Below are positions 25,978-34,533 of a DNA stretch of 64,000 bases, in pieces. The first letter of the stretch is position 1. Each line of letters begins with the position of its first letter. The notes beneath the pieces were generated by a model. That model worked only from the letters and a program-made list of their open reading frames with translations, had not been told where the DNA came from and made no database searches. The stretch is from Chryseobacterium sp. T16E-39 (GTDB lineage Bacteria > Bacteroidota > Bacteroidia > Flavobacteriales > Weeksellaceae). Position numbers and translations under genes: made by a program. Where the stretch lies: positions 496,001-560,000 of the forward strand of contig NZ_CP022282.1 in assembly GCF_002216065.1 (NCBI RefSeq). The letters run 5' to 3'.

Positions 25978-27927
25978 TTATAATTTTACTTTTTTATTAA
26001 TTGTTTTTCCGTCGCTCATAACTCCCTGAACTACATAAACTCCTGCTTCTAAAGCCTTTGATTCGAAATTGGAATTATTTACCTCTTGATTTTGGATTAA
26101 TGCGCCGGAAATAGAGTAGATACTGACATTTTTGAGACCGCCTGCTGCCTTCACTATAATCTGATTATTTCTGGAGAATATATTGATATTGTTTTCTAAA
26201 CTATTGCTAATCATATTTTTATTAAACTGGAGGTTATAAAATTCCGTAATGATTTCAAATGTATAGTTTTGCGGATCAAGGCCGGCTAAATTGATTCCTC
26301 CCTCATTTATATATTCTTTTTGGGAAATGGTTTTTATAAGATTTTTGTTATCATCAAATATATTGACAGCCATCAGTTCTTCCTGACTGACTTTTAAACG
26401 GAGTATACTGTTATTCTCCGAACTTACAGCTTCGTTCTCTGCAATAGATGTCGGGGTATTCTTGATATAGGGAATTTGCTTATTTTCATGGTTTTGGGAT
26501 ACTTTCAATAAATAAACACCATCCTTTAAGGAGCTTAAATTATTACTTGCTACAGATTTAGCTACAGCATCGGATTTATTGAAATCTTTTATCTCCAATA
26601 CTTCCATAGAACCTAAATTAGGCTTTATCTGAGATGAATAAAGGCTGTTGAGCTTTGGCTGATCATCACCAGCAGATTGTTTTGAGGTTAATATAGCCCA
26701 TTCATTCAATAAGCCACCACTACGAAGGGTATTGAATTTAGCATTGGAAGCTAATACAAATGGAAGTATGCCACCAACATGACCTAAGGGCCCCCAGTAA
26801 AAGGACTGGAGCTTATATTTATCTACATCCCACCACGAATAATATCCTCTTTGTACTTCAATGGTTTTAGATGTATTTTCAGGATGGATCGCCAGGTCTA
26901 CAGAAGAATGACCTAATGTCATAGGGGTTTTATTGTACCAATCATATACATCGCTTGCTTTTAAACAAAGTCTTAATTTATTATTATTGTTATTAGTCAC
27001 ATCATTGGTGAAATTACTGGTAAATAGTTTTCTCCAGATAACCGGACCCCATAATAATCCGCCATTGTCCTGAAGAACATGATAATTGTATTTATCAAGA
27101 TATTCAGCAGAAATAACTTCTGAAATACTGTTATTATAAGTTTTATAACCAATATTGTTACACGTATTGATAACATTGGCGAGAAAAGAAGTAAATGGGT
27201 AAAACTCTTTATCCAAGACGCCTTTTTGCAGAGTAACCCCTGAGAAGTCATAAGGACCATCACCCATATAGGCATATTTGAATTTCAATTGAGTGGGGTT
27301 GGATATATTTAATTTTTTCAAAGTCGACATGGCTGCATGGGCCCCCTGAGAATAGCCTGTAAGAAAATATTCATCGTAACGTTTGATCCCTAGTTGGGCT
27401 AGTACTTTATTTGCAGCGGTAACAAAATCAATTGTTGCACCAGCTTCTGTAGGATAGTGTACATAAGGGTGAACACCCTCTCCATCGCCCATTCCTACGT
27501 AGTCAGGAGCCATTAAGATATAACCATTTAATGCATAAGACAATTCAACGACAAATCCGGCATAAAGAACGCCTTTCAGATTAGATGGAACATTGCTGCG
27601 GCTGTCAGTGGTTCCGTGATCGGATACGACTGTGGAAAGTTTGTAGTTAACATTGGGATACATAATGAGGCCGGTAGCTTTTACCAGGGCATTATTTTCA
27701 TTTTTTGTATAGTATGTTATTTTGTAAGCTTTTAAACCTACATTAAACCCATTAAGATAACTTGTAAAATCGGGTGCATCCTGCTCTCCAAGATTATTAG
27801 CAATAAAATCAATGACTCCTTGCGGAGTTAAATCAAGCTTCTGCTCTACATGTACAACATCACCAGCTTGCTGGGAGAAGTATAAAGGTGCGGCAAGACC
27901 AATTAATAAAAGAGTAATTTTTTTCAT
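25978..27927 (-). CDS. T9SS-secreted alpha/beta hydrolase (secretory-lipase-like)
   Basis: 649 residues from the ATG at 27927; a longer frame adds 17 residues ahead of a clean signal peptide (MKKITLLLIGLAAPLYFSQ). Residues about 60-430 are an alpha/beta hydrolase with the nucleophile elbow FLTGYSQGAH (Ser193) and APDYVGMGDGEG, the layout of secretory lipases and feruloyl-type esterases. The last 75 residues (INIFSRNNQIIVKAAGG.. to TINKKVKL) form a type A T9SS sorting domain, so it is exported across the outer membrane and probably kept on the surface. It is probably an esterase or lipase on extracellular substrates; the exact substrate is unknown. Confidence 0.87.
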   Translation of the reverse strand: MKKITLLLIGLAAPLYFSQQAGDVVHVEQKLDLTPQGVIDFIANNLGEQDAPDFTSYLNGFNVGLKAYKITYYTKNENNALVKATGLIMYPNVNYKLSTVVSDHGTTDSRSNVPSNLKGVLYAGFVVELSYALNGYILMAPDYVGMGDGEGVHPYVHYPTEAGATIDFVTAANKVLAQLGIKRYDEYFLTGYSQGAHAAMSTLKKLNISNPTQLKFKYAYMGDGPYDFSGVTLQKGVLDKEFYPFTSFLANVINTCNNIGYKTYNNSISEVISAEYLDKYNYHVLQDNGGLLWGPVIWRKLFTSNFTNDVTNNNNNKLRLCLKASDVYDWYNKTPMTLGHSSVDLAIHPENTSKTIEVQRGYYSWWDVDKYKLQSFYWGPLGHVGGILPFVLASNAKFNTLRSGGLLNEWAILTSKQSAGDDQPKLNSLYSSQIKPNLGSMEVLEIKDFNKSDAVAKSVASNNLSSLKDGVYLLKVSQNHENKQIPYIKNTPTSIAENEAVSSENNSILRLKVSQEELMAVNIFDDNKNLIKTISQKEYINEGGINLAGLDPQNYTFEIITEFYNLQFNKNMISNSLENNINIFSRNNQIIVKAAGGLKNVSIYSISGALIQNQEVNNSNFESKALEAGVYVVQGVMSDGKTINKKVKL

Positions 27928-27996
27928 AATGGTAATTTTTGGTGAGGTTAATATAGAATTTTTTAAAATTAATCTCATCTTATTGATATATTAATA

Positions 27997-28013
27997 ATTA
28001 TTCACTGAATAAT
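27997..28013. promoter_or_regulatory. 17-bp perfect palindrome upstream of the lipase gene
   Basis: ATTATTCA-C-TGAATAAT, about 70 bp before the lipase start and next to the terminator of the upstream gene. Good candidate for a dimeric repressor or activator site. Confidence 0.5.
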
Positions 28014-28035
28014 AGTATTTTAACCCGGTTGTATA

Positions 28036-28066
28036 ATAAAAGCGTCCGGTCATTGACCGGACGCTT
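28036..28066 (-). terminator. Terminator after glutaryl-CoA dehydrogenase
   Basis: Perfect 11-bp arms AGCGTCCGGTC / GACCGGACGCT with a 2-nt centre; on the minus strand TTTTATTAT follows. Confidence 0.85.
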
Positions 28067-28090
28067 TATATATCTGTATTTTGCTAGTTT

Positions 28091-29269
28091 TTAGAAAGCA
28101 TTGATACCTGTAATATCCATTCCTGTAATAAGAAGGTGTACATCATGTGTTCCCTCATAAGTGATTACAGATTCAAGATTGGCAGCATGTCTCATCATTG
28201 GGAATTCACCCATGATTCCCATTCCACCAAGGATCTGGCGGGATTCTCTTGCAATATCGATAGCCATTTTCACATTGTTTCTTTTAGCCATTGAAATCTG
28301 AGCAGGACTTGCTTTATGATCATTTTTAAGATTTCCTAACTGTAAACAAAGCAATTGAGCTTTAGTAATCTCAGTTAAAAATTCAGCTAATTTTTTCTGT
28401 TGCAGCTGATAAGATCCGATAGGGTTTCCAAACTGTTTTCTTTCTTTAGAGTATTGAACTGCAGTGCAATAGCAATCAATAGCAGCTCCGATTACTCCCC
28501 AGGAAATCCCGTATCTTGCAGAATTAAGACAGGAAAGAGGTCCTTTTAATCCAGTTACTCCCGGAAGAAGATTTTCTTTTGGAACCTTAACATCATTAAA
28601 TACCAATTCACCGGTTTTAGAAGCTCTCAGGCTCCATTTATTATGAGTTTCAGGAGTAGTGAATCCTTCCATTCCTCTCTCAACGATTAATCCCTGTATT
28701 TTACCTTCTTCATTTTTAGCCCAAACTACAGCAATATCGCACAAAGGAGAGTTTGTGATCCACATTTTTGCTCCATTTAAAAGATAATGATCACCCATAT
28801 CTTTAAAGTAGCTTTCCATAGAGCTAGGGTCGGAACCATGGTTAGGTTCTGTTAAACCAAAAGACCCGATCATTTCTCCGGAAGCTAACTGAGGAAGGTA
28901 TTTCTTTTTTTGCTCTTCAGATCCGAATTCATTGATTGGAAACATCACTAAAGAACTTTGTACAGATGCAGCAGAACGAACAGCTGAATCTCCTCTTTCC
29001 AGTTCCTGCATAATAAGACCATAAGAAATTTGATCTAAGCCAGAACCACCATATTCCACCGGAATGTAAGGACCAAGAGCTCCAATTTTCCCTAATTCTT
29101 TCATTAAACCAGGTAAATCTGTATGATTTTGAGCTGCATGATCTATCTGAGGCATTACAAAGCTCTCTACCCAATCTCTAATAGACTGACGAATTAGCTT
29201 GTGTTCTTCGGTAAGTAAGGCATCAATTCCGTAGTAGTCAGGAATACTTGTAAGAGGATAATATGACAT
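28091..29269 (-). CDS. gcdH: Glutaryl-CoA dehydrogenase (acyl-CoA dehydrogenase family)
   Basis: FAD enzyme that oxidises and decarboxylates glutaryl-CoA to crotonyl-CoA in lysine and tryptophan breakdown. 392 residues with IPVEYGGSGLDQISYGLIMQ, GSFGLTEPNHGSDPSSME, MWITNSPLCDIAVVWAK, and the catalytic-base region YEGTHDVH. It resembles GcdH more than short-chain acyl-CoA dehydrogenases in the N-terminal DYYGIDALLTEEH and in TWEPNHGSD-like positions. It stands alone; a TATTTTTA box at 29284-29291 (minus strand) may be its promoter. Confidence 0.88.
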   Translation of the reverse strand: MSYYPLTSIPDYYGIDALLTEEHKLIRQSIRDWVESFVMPQIDHAAQNHTDLPGLMKELGKIGALGPYIPVEYGGSGLDQISYGLIMQELERGDSAVRSAASVQSSLVMFPINEFGSEEQKKKYLPQLASGEMIGSFGLTEPNHGSDPSSMESYFKDMGDHYLLNGAKMWITNSPLCDIAVVWAKNEEGKIQGLIVERGMEGFTTPETHNKWSLRASKTGELVFNDVKVPKENLLPGVTGLKGPLSCLNSARYGISWGVIGAAIDCYCTAVQYSKERKQFGNPIGSYQLQQKKLAEFLTEITKAQLLCLQLGNLKNDHKASPAQISMAKRNNVKMAIDIARESRQILGGMGIMGEFPMMRHAANLESVITYEGTHDVHLLITGMDITGINAF

Positions 29270-29429
29270 TTTTTAAATTTTCCTAAAAATAGCATTTTTC
29301 ACCATTTCAGAAAAATTTTTTTTCCTGCTTTTTTAATTAATGTCTTTTTTCATTTGTAAATCAAAAATGCAGAAACAGAACCACCTTTTTTATGCATGGA
29401 GTCTCATCTGGTTATATGAAATTAAGACT

Positions 29430-30224
29430 TTAAAAATCGTCTCCTTCTTCGTTGGAAATAGGATAATGATTGGCCGAATTATGAATTTTATTTTTGAATT
29501 TATAAAGATAAGGTGCTTTGTTGGCAGAGCCATCATACAATTTTTCCAGTCTTTCCAGGATATTTAAGCTTAATATTTTTCGCTGGAAATTATTTCTTCT
29601 GAATTTCTGGCCCAAAATAGTTTCATACAAAGATTGCAGATCTTTCATAGTGAATTTCACGGGAAGCAGATTACTTGCAGCAACTTCTGTATTGATATTC
29701 ATTCTTAAGTATTCTAATCCGGTATCTATGATCTTATCATGATCGAATGCCATTTTGGGTAGGTTATCTACTTCAAACCATTCACAGGTTTCATTGAATG
29801 CATCCGGGAAAGTATTAGCAAGAGAAAAATCAATCAGACTACAATAACCTACCGTGATAAATCTTTGAAATATCCAGTGATTTTTTGGCACTTCGATGCC
29901 TTTATTTTTAAGAAGGATCTGATGGACATTATTTTCAGTACGGTCTATTCGTCCGAATGTATGAAATTGTTTCAGAAAAATATCTTTAAGATGAGTCCTT
30001 TCATATAAGACACGTTCAGCTGCTTCCCTCAGGTCTTCATCATTAAAAACAAATCCCCCAGGAAGCGACCAAAGATCTAGATCATGGTACTTTAAGAGTA
30101 AAACTTTCAGAATATTATTGTGAAAACCAAATATCGTGCAGTCCACTGAAATATGGGCTACAAAATCTTTGGTGTCTATAAGCTCTTTAAGTGTTTCTTT
30201 GTTTTTTGAATCCTTGATTTCCAT
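29430..30224 (-). CDS. NUDIX-domain transcriptional regulator (NrtR/AraR-like)
   Basis: 264 residues. An N-terminal NUDIX fold (about 25-160) carries LWSLPGGFVFNDEDLREAAE, but the hydrolase signature is broken: REUxEExGU is RVLYERTHL here. A C-terminal winged helix (about 185-245: KFTMKDLQSLYETILGQKFR, then RNNFQRKIL) matches NrtR-type regulators. In Bacteroidota, such NUDIX proteins (AraR type) sense sugars and control utilization genes. It is downstream of the MFS gene by 22 bp and divergent from the susC operon, so it is the best candidate regulator of the glucan locus. Binding site and effector are unknown. Confidence 0.85.
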   Translation of the reverse strand: MEIKDSKNKETLKELIDTKDFVAHISVDCTIFGFHNNILKVLLLKYHDLDLWSLPGGFVFNDEDLREAAERVLYERTHLKDIFLKQFHTFGRIDRTENNVHQILLKNKGIEVPKNHWIFQRFITVGYCSLIDFSLANTFPDAFNETCEWFEVDNLPKMAFDHDKIIDTGLEYLRMNINTEVAASNLLPVKFTMKDLQSLYETILGQKFRRNNFQRKILSLNILERLEKLYDGSANKAPYLYKFKNKIHNSANHYPISNEEGDDF

Positions 30225-30246
30225 GGGAGTAAAAATAAAATTATTT

Positions 30247-31437
30247 TCAATATCTTTTTTTAATAAGCCTAAAATAAATTAAACTTATTGAAAAAAGGGC
30301 AGTTACAATGAAGAGAATATACAAAGGATAATATCTTAGTAATTGATTTTCAAACAATAGTGATATAACAATAGAACTTACTGAACTTCCCAGAGATGAA
30401 AAAATAACGATCAGAGAAGTAAAAAGATTTGTTTTTTTCTTATTAATCTGAACAATCATCTTGGAATTAACAACCGGATAGAGGGGGGAAAGAAAGAAAC
30501 CGATTACAGGAAATAAAAATAATATAACTTTTGAATCTTCGGAGTCAAAATATTGTATTCCCAAAATGATAACCAATACTAAAATAATTAGGGATACACA
30601 GGAAACATAATATTTTGAAAGTGGAAATCTATGGATAATATGAGCCGTTATTGTTCTTCCTATATAAGAAAAAAGAGATAAGAAGGACGATGCCTGTAAC
30701 GCAAAGAAAGAGTTAACATTTAAATGGTTTTTATAAAATGAAGGTAACCAGGAATTAAAACTCTGTTCTACAAATACAATGGAGAACACAACGACTAAAA
30801 AAGCTATAATTGAAGGATTTACAAATCCTGACAGGTCAGAAAGAAGATCTTCCCGTTGAGAAGATTTTTCCGGTTCGGCTATTTCCAATCTTGAAAATAA
30901 AAACATGGTAACAACAGAAAGTACTGCTATCCCCATAAACCCGAATTTCCAATATTCTGAATACTGACTGGAGATAAGCCATCCAAATCCGGTATTGATC
31001 ACAAAAATTCCTATCATAAAAGAAGCTTCTACATTACTCATGGTTTTTGTGAGCGATTTTTCATCGGAGATATTGTTTCGGATAATTCCAAAAACACAAA
31101 TTTTACCAATTGCGAAGCATGTTCCAATAATAGCAAACCAAAGTTTATAAAACCAAAAGACTTTTACAAAAGGAAGGATAGATGAACATACGGCCACAAT
31201 AAGTAAAGAAAAAATTAATGCTTTTTTTGTGCCGATCCTGCTGATAAATTGAACAGCAAAAAGTGAAAAAAAAGCAATTGGTAAATCCTTGAAAGATTCT
31301 AAAAGTCCAAGTTTCTCATAAGTGATTTTTGCCTCTGAAAGTTGCAGGATTATAATGCCCATGCAGTTTAGGACCATAGAGAAAATTAAGAACGTTAATT
31401 TTAGAGGGAGTGAAATATTTTGATGCTTACTCGACAT
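30247..31437 (-). CDS. MFS transporter, sugar-uptake candidate
   Basis: 396 residues with about 12 membrane segments. The loop between helices 2 and 3 reads FISRIGTKKALIFSLL, as in MFS proteins; the central loop is short and charged (about 185-200). Position before the NUDIX regulator and divergent from susC suggests inner-membrane uptake of the monosaccharide or gentiobiose-like disaccharide released by the locus enzymes. The transport direction and substrate are inferred from context only. It stands first in a two-gene operon. Confidence 0.85.
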   Translation of the reverse strand: MSSKHQNISLPLKLTFLIFSMVLNCMGIIILQLSEAKITYEKLGLLESFKDLPIAFFSLFAVQFISRIGTKKALIFSLLIVAVCSSILPFVKVFWFYKLWFAIIGTCFAIGKICVFGIIRNNISDEKSLTKTMSNVEASFMIGIFVINTGFGWLISSQYSEYWKFGFMGIAVLSVVTMFLFSRLEIAEPEKSSQREDLLSDLSGFVNPSIIAFLVVVFSIVFVEQSFNSWLPSFYKNHLNVNSFFALQASSFLSLFSYIGRTITAHIIHRFPLSKYYVSCVSLIILVLVIILGIQYFDSEDSKVILFLFPVIGFFLSPLYPVVNSKMIVQINKKKTNLFTSLIVIFSSLGSSVSSIVISLLFENQLLRYYPLYILFIVTALFSISLIYFRLIKKRY

Positions 31438-31522
31438 TTTGGGGATGCGTTTTATTAAATTTTTATGAGTTTTTATGAAATTTTAGATAAAAAAAAGGGC
31501 TTTCAACCCCCAAAAATAAAAG

Positions 31523-31538
31523 AAATATTAAAATATTT
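31523..31538. promoter_or_regulatory. AT-rich inverted repeat in the susC-MFS divergent region
   Basis: AAATATT-AA-AATATTT lies 78 to 93 bp before the susC start, in the 178-bp region controlling both arms of the locus. It could be an operator for the NUDIX regulator. The high A+T content makes a chance match possible. A TATATTTT box at 31570-31577 is a possible susC -7 element. Confidence 0.35.
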
Positions 31539-31615
31539 ATTAATATAATGTTAACTATTTAAAAAAAAATATATTTTTATTGTCTCAAAATGAGAATTAA
31601 AAAAAACTACTGTAT

Positions 31616-34522
31616 ATGAATATTAGAATATCAAGAGGTTTGGGGGTGGTTGCTGTACTATATTTTACAGCAAACTTCAGTGCCCAAAAAACAGCCAATG
31701 ATACGCTCCCGAAAGAACAAAAAATTGAGGAAGTAGTAATGATTGGTTATGGGACTCAAAAAAAGAGTAATGTGACCGGAGCAATATCCAGCATTAAAGC
31801 TTCCGATATTGACGACGTTCCTGCAGGAAGACCGGAACAGATTCTACAGGGTAGAGCAGCTGGGGTTTCTGTAATTTCAAATTCTGGACAACCAGGATCT
31901 ACTGCTACAATAAGGGTTCGTGGGATTACCAGTTTTGGAGCTGGAAGTAACGATCCACTGTGGGTAGTTGATGGGATTGTAGTTGATAACATTGCCTGGC
32001 TGAATCAATCTGATATTGAAGGAATGGAGATTCTGAAAGATGGTGCTTCGGCAGCTATTTATGGGGTTTCTGCAGCAAAAGGGGTTGTCTTGATTACAAC
32101 AAAGAAAGGTGCAAAAGGAAGATTAAATCTTTCCTATAATGGTTTCTTTGGGGTAGGAAGTGCATCCAAAAAATTGGATCTTTTGAATGCATCACAATAT
32201 GGGATGATTATGAATGAAGCCAATATGAACGATGGAAAACCTGCTACTTTTTCAAACCCATCGGCGTTAGGAAATGGAACAGACTGGCAAAAGCAGATCT
32301 TTAATTCAGCACAACGATCTTCTCATGAATTCAGTATCAGTGGAGGAAGTGATAAATCCACATTCTATACTTCATTCGGATATTACGATCAACAAGGTAT
32401 TGTATTGAGAGATATTTCTAATTATAAAAGAATTAACGGAAGAATCAACTCAACACATAAAGTCTTTGATTTCTTAACTATAGGACAGACCTTTGCTTAT
32501 ACACATACAAAATCACAAGGAATTAATGAAAATAATGAATTTGGTGGACCATTAAGTTCAGCGATCAATCTTGATCCAACTACTCCTGTAGTAGTTACAA
32601 ATGGTATTGCCAATCAGCCTTTTCCAAGTGATTACAACAATCCTAATATTGTGAGAGATCCCAATGGAAACCCTTATGGAATTTCTCATTTTGTAAATAA
32701 AGAGATGACTAATCCATTAGCGTTTAGACAAACTCAATTAGGAAGGTACAAGTGGACAGATGATTTGGTAGCTAATATATTTGCTGATTTAAAAATTTAT
32801 AAACATCTTAGTTTTAAATCAAGTGTTAACGGAAAGCTTTCTTATTGGGGGAATCAGGCTTTTACTCCGGTATCATATTTGAGTCCGGCAAGTAAAAATG
32901 ACTTTAATAATTTGTTCAGAGAAACTCAAAAGAAATTTGAATGGAGTACTGAAAACACATTTACTTATCAAAATAAATTTGGAGAACATAGCTTAAATGT
33001 TTTGTTAGGGCAGGGCTATTATGAATATAATATTTCTTCTGGTCAAAATACCACTTATAAAAACTTACCTACCAATGATTGGCAGGAAGCTTCTTTCAAT
33101 TTTGAAATTCCACAGTCAGATAGAGCTACTAATGCATGGGATGGAAAAGAAACTCACAAAACATCTTATTTTGCCAGAGTAGTTTATGACTATGCCAATA
33201 GATATCTTTTCACTGGTACAATCAGAAGAGATGGATCTTCAAAATTCGGAAGCAATAATCATTGGGGGAATTTCCCCGCAATGTCTTTAGGATGGAATGT
33301 ATCTAATGAAGAATTCTGGCCTCAGAACAATGTCGTAAATAGTTTTAAATTAAGAGGAGGTTATGGAGTTTTAGGAAATGATGCCATTGATGATTTCCAG
33401 TTTGCCAATTTCTTGGTTCCTGGAAGTAATTATACATTTGGAGATGATATCATTCACATTGGATATGCACCAAGTACATTAGAAAATCCAAATTTGAAAT
33501 GGGAAAGAACATCACAGCTTAACATTGCAGCGGATTTAAAAATCTTTAAGAATTTCGATTTGTCAGTTGATGTGTACAGAAAAAAGAGTACTGATATTTT
33601 GAGAAGAATTGATCTTCCTGGTTACCTTGGCTTAATCAATAATCCATTTAGAAATATTGGAGATATGAATAATGATGGGGTAGAGGTAAGTTTAGGATAT
33701 AAAAAGAATTGGGGGGATTTTGGATTTTCAGCGAATGGTAATTTTGCTTATCTGAAAAATGAGATTACACGACTAGAGGGCGATAAGCCATATGTGAATT
33801 TTGCTTCATTCCAATCTATGGGAGCAGTTTCCAGATTACAGGTTGGTTCATCATATGGTTCATTCTATGGATATCAGAACTTAGGTGTTTTCCAGAACCA
33901 GGCTGAAATCGATGCTTACAGAAACGCAAACGGAGGATTGATCCAAGCGAATGCTAAACCTGGAGATTTTAAACGTCTGGATGCAAACGGAGATGGAAAA
34001 ATTGATGAGAACGATTACGTAAACCTTGGGAACTCTGTACCTAAATACACATTTGGACTTACTTTGAATATGAACTACAAAAATTTTGATCTGATGGTAT
34101 TTGCCCAGGGACAGGCAGGAAATAAGATATTCCAGGGCTTGAGAAGATTGGATATTCAGGAGGCTAATTATCAAACAACCATTTTGGATCGTTGGACGGG
34201 AGAGGGAACCTCCAACAGCATAGCCAGAGTTACTAAAGATGATCCTAATCAGAATTATACCAGAATGTCTGATTATTATTTACAGAAAGGAGATTACCTA
34301 CGTCTGAAACTAGTACAGGTAGGATATACCCTTCCTAAAAATCTTTCAGAAACAATAGGAGCAAGTAAAGTAAGATTTTATATTACTGCAGAAAATTTGG
34401 TAACATTTACTAAGTATACAGGTTATGATCCTGAGATTGCAGGTGGCGATACCTTTGGAATCGATAGAGCATACTATCCACAAGCAAGAACTTTCCTTTT
34501 CGGTGCTAATGTTCAATTTTAA
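31616..34522 (+). CDS. SusC/RagA family TonB-dependent outer-membrane receptor
   Basis: 968 residues. A signal peptide (to about residue 24, NFSAQ) is followed at once by a TonB-box-like EEVVMIGYGTQKK, then the plug domain (AGVSVISNSGQPG, WVVDGIVVDN, EILKDGASAAIYG) and a large beta barrel. There is no carboxypeptidase-D-like N-terminal domain, so it is the short form. A calcium-type loop DANGDGKIDENDY lies at about residues 787-800, a common SusC feature. It forms the gated channel importing large glycans with the SusD lid. First gene of the glycan operon. Confidence 0.95.
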   Translation: MNIRISRGLGVVAVLYFTANFSAQKTANDTLPKEQKIEEVVMIGYGTQKKSNVTGAISSIKASDIDDVPAGRPEQILQGRAAGVSVISNSGQPGSTATIRVRGITSFGAGSNDPLWVVDGIVVDNIAWLNQSDIEGMEILKDGASAAIYGVSAAKGVVLITTKKGAKGRLNLSYNGFFGVGSASKKLDLLNASQYGMIMNEANMNDGKPATFSNPSALGNGTDWQKQIFNSAQRSSHEFSISGGSDKSTFYTSFGYYDQQGIVLRDISNYKRINGRINSTHKVFDFLTIGQTFAYTHTKSQGINENNEFGGPLSSAINLDPTTPVVVTNGIANQPFPSDYNNPNIVRDPNGNPYGISHFVNKEMTNPLAFRQTQLGRYKWTDDLVANIFADLKIYKHLSFKSSVNGKLSYWGNQAFTPVSYLSPASKNDFNNLFRETQKKFEWSTENTFTYQNKFGEHSLNVLLGQGYYEYNISSGQNTTYKNLPTNDWQEASFNFEIPQSDRATNAWDGKETHKTSYFARVVYDYANRYLFTGTIRRDGSSKFGSNNHWGNFPAMSLGWNVSNEEFWPQNNVVNSFKLRGGYGVLGNDAIDDFQFANFLVPGSNYTFGDDIIHIGYAPSTLENPNLKWERTSQLNIAADLKIFKNFDLSVDVYRKKSTDILRRIDLPGYLGLINNPFRNIGDMNNDGVEVSLGYKKNWGDFGFSANGNFAYLKNEITRLEGDKPYVNFASFQSMGAVSRLQVGSSYGSFYGYQNLGVFQNQAEIDAYRNANGGLIQANAKPGDFKRLDANGDGKIDENDYVNLGNSVPKYTFGLTLNMNYKNFDLMVFAQGQAGNKIFQGLRRLDIQEANYQTTILDRWTGEGTSNSIARVTKDDPNQNYTRMSDYYLQKGDYLRLKLVQVGYTLPKNLSETIGASKVRFYITAENLVTFTKYTGYDPEIAGGDTFGIDRAYYPQARTFLFGANVQF

Positions 34523-34533
34523 TTTAAAGAAAA

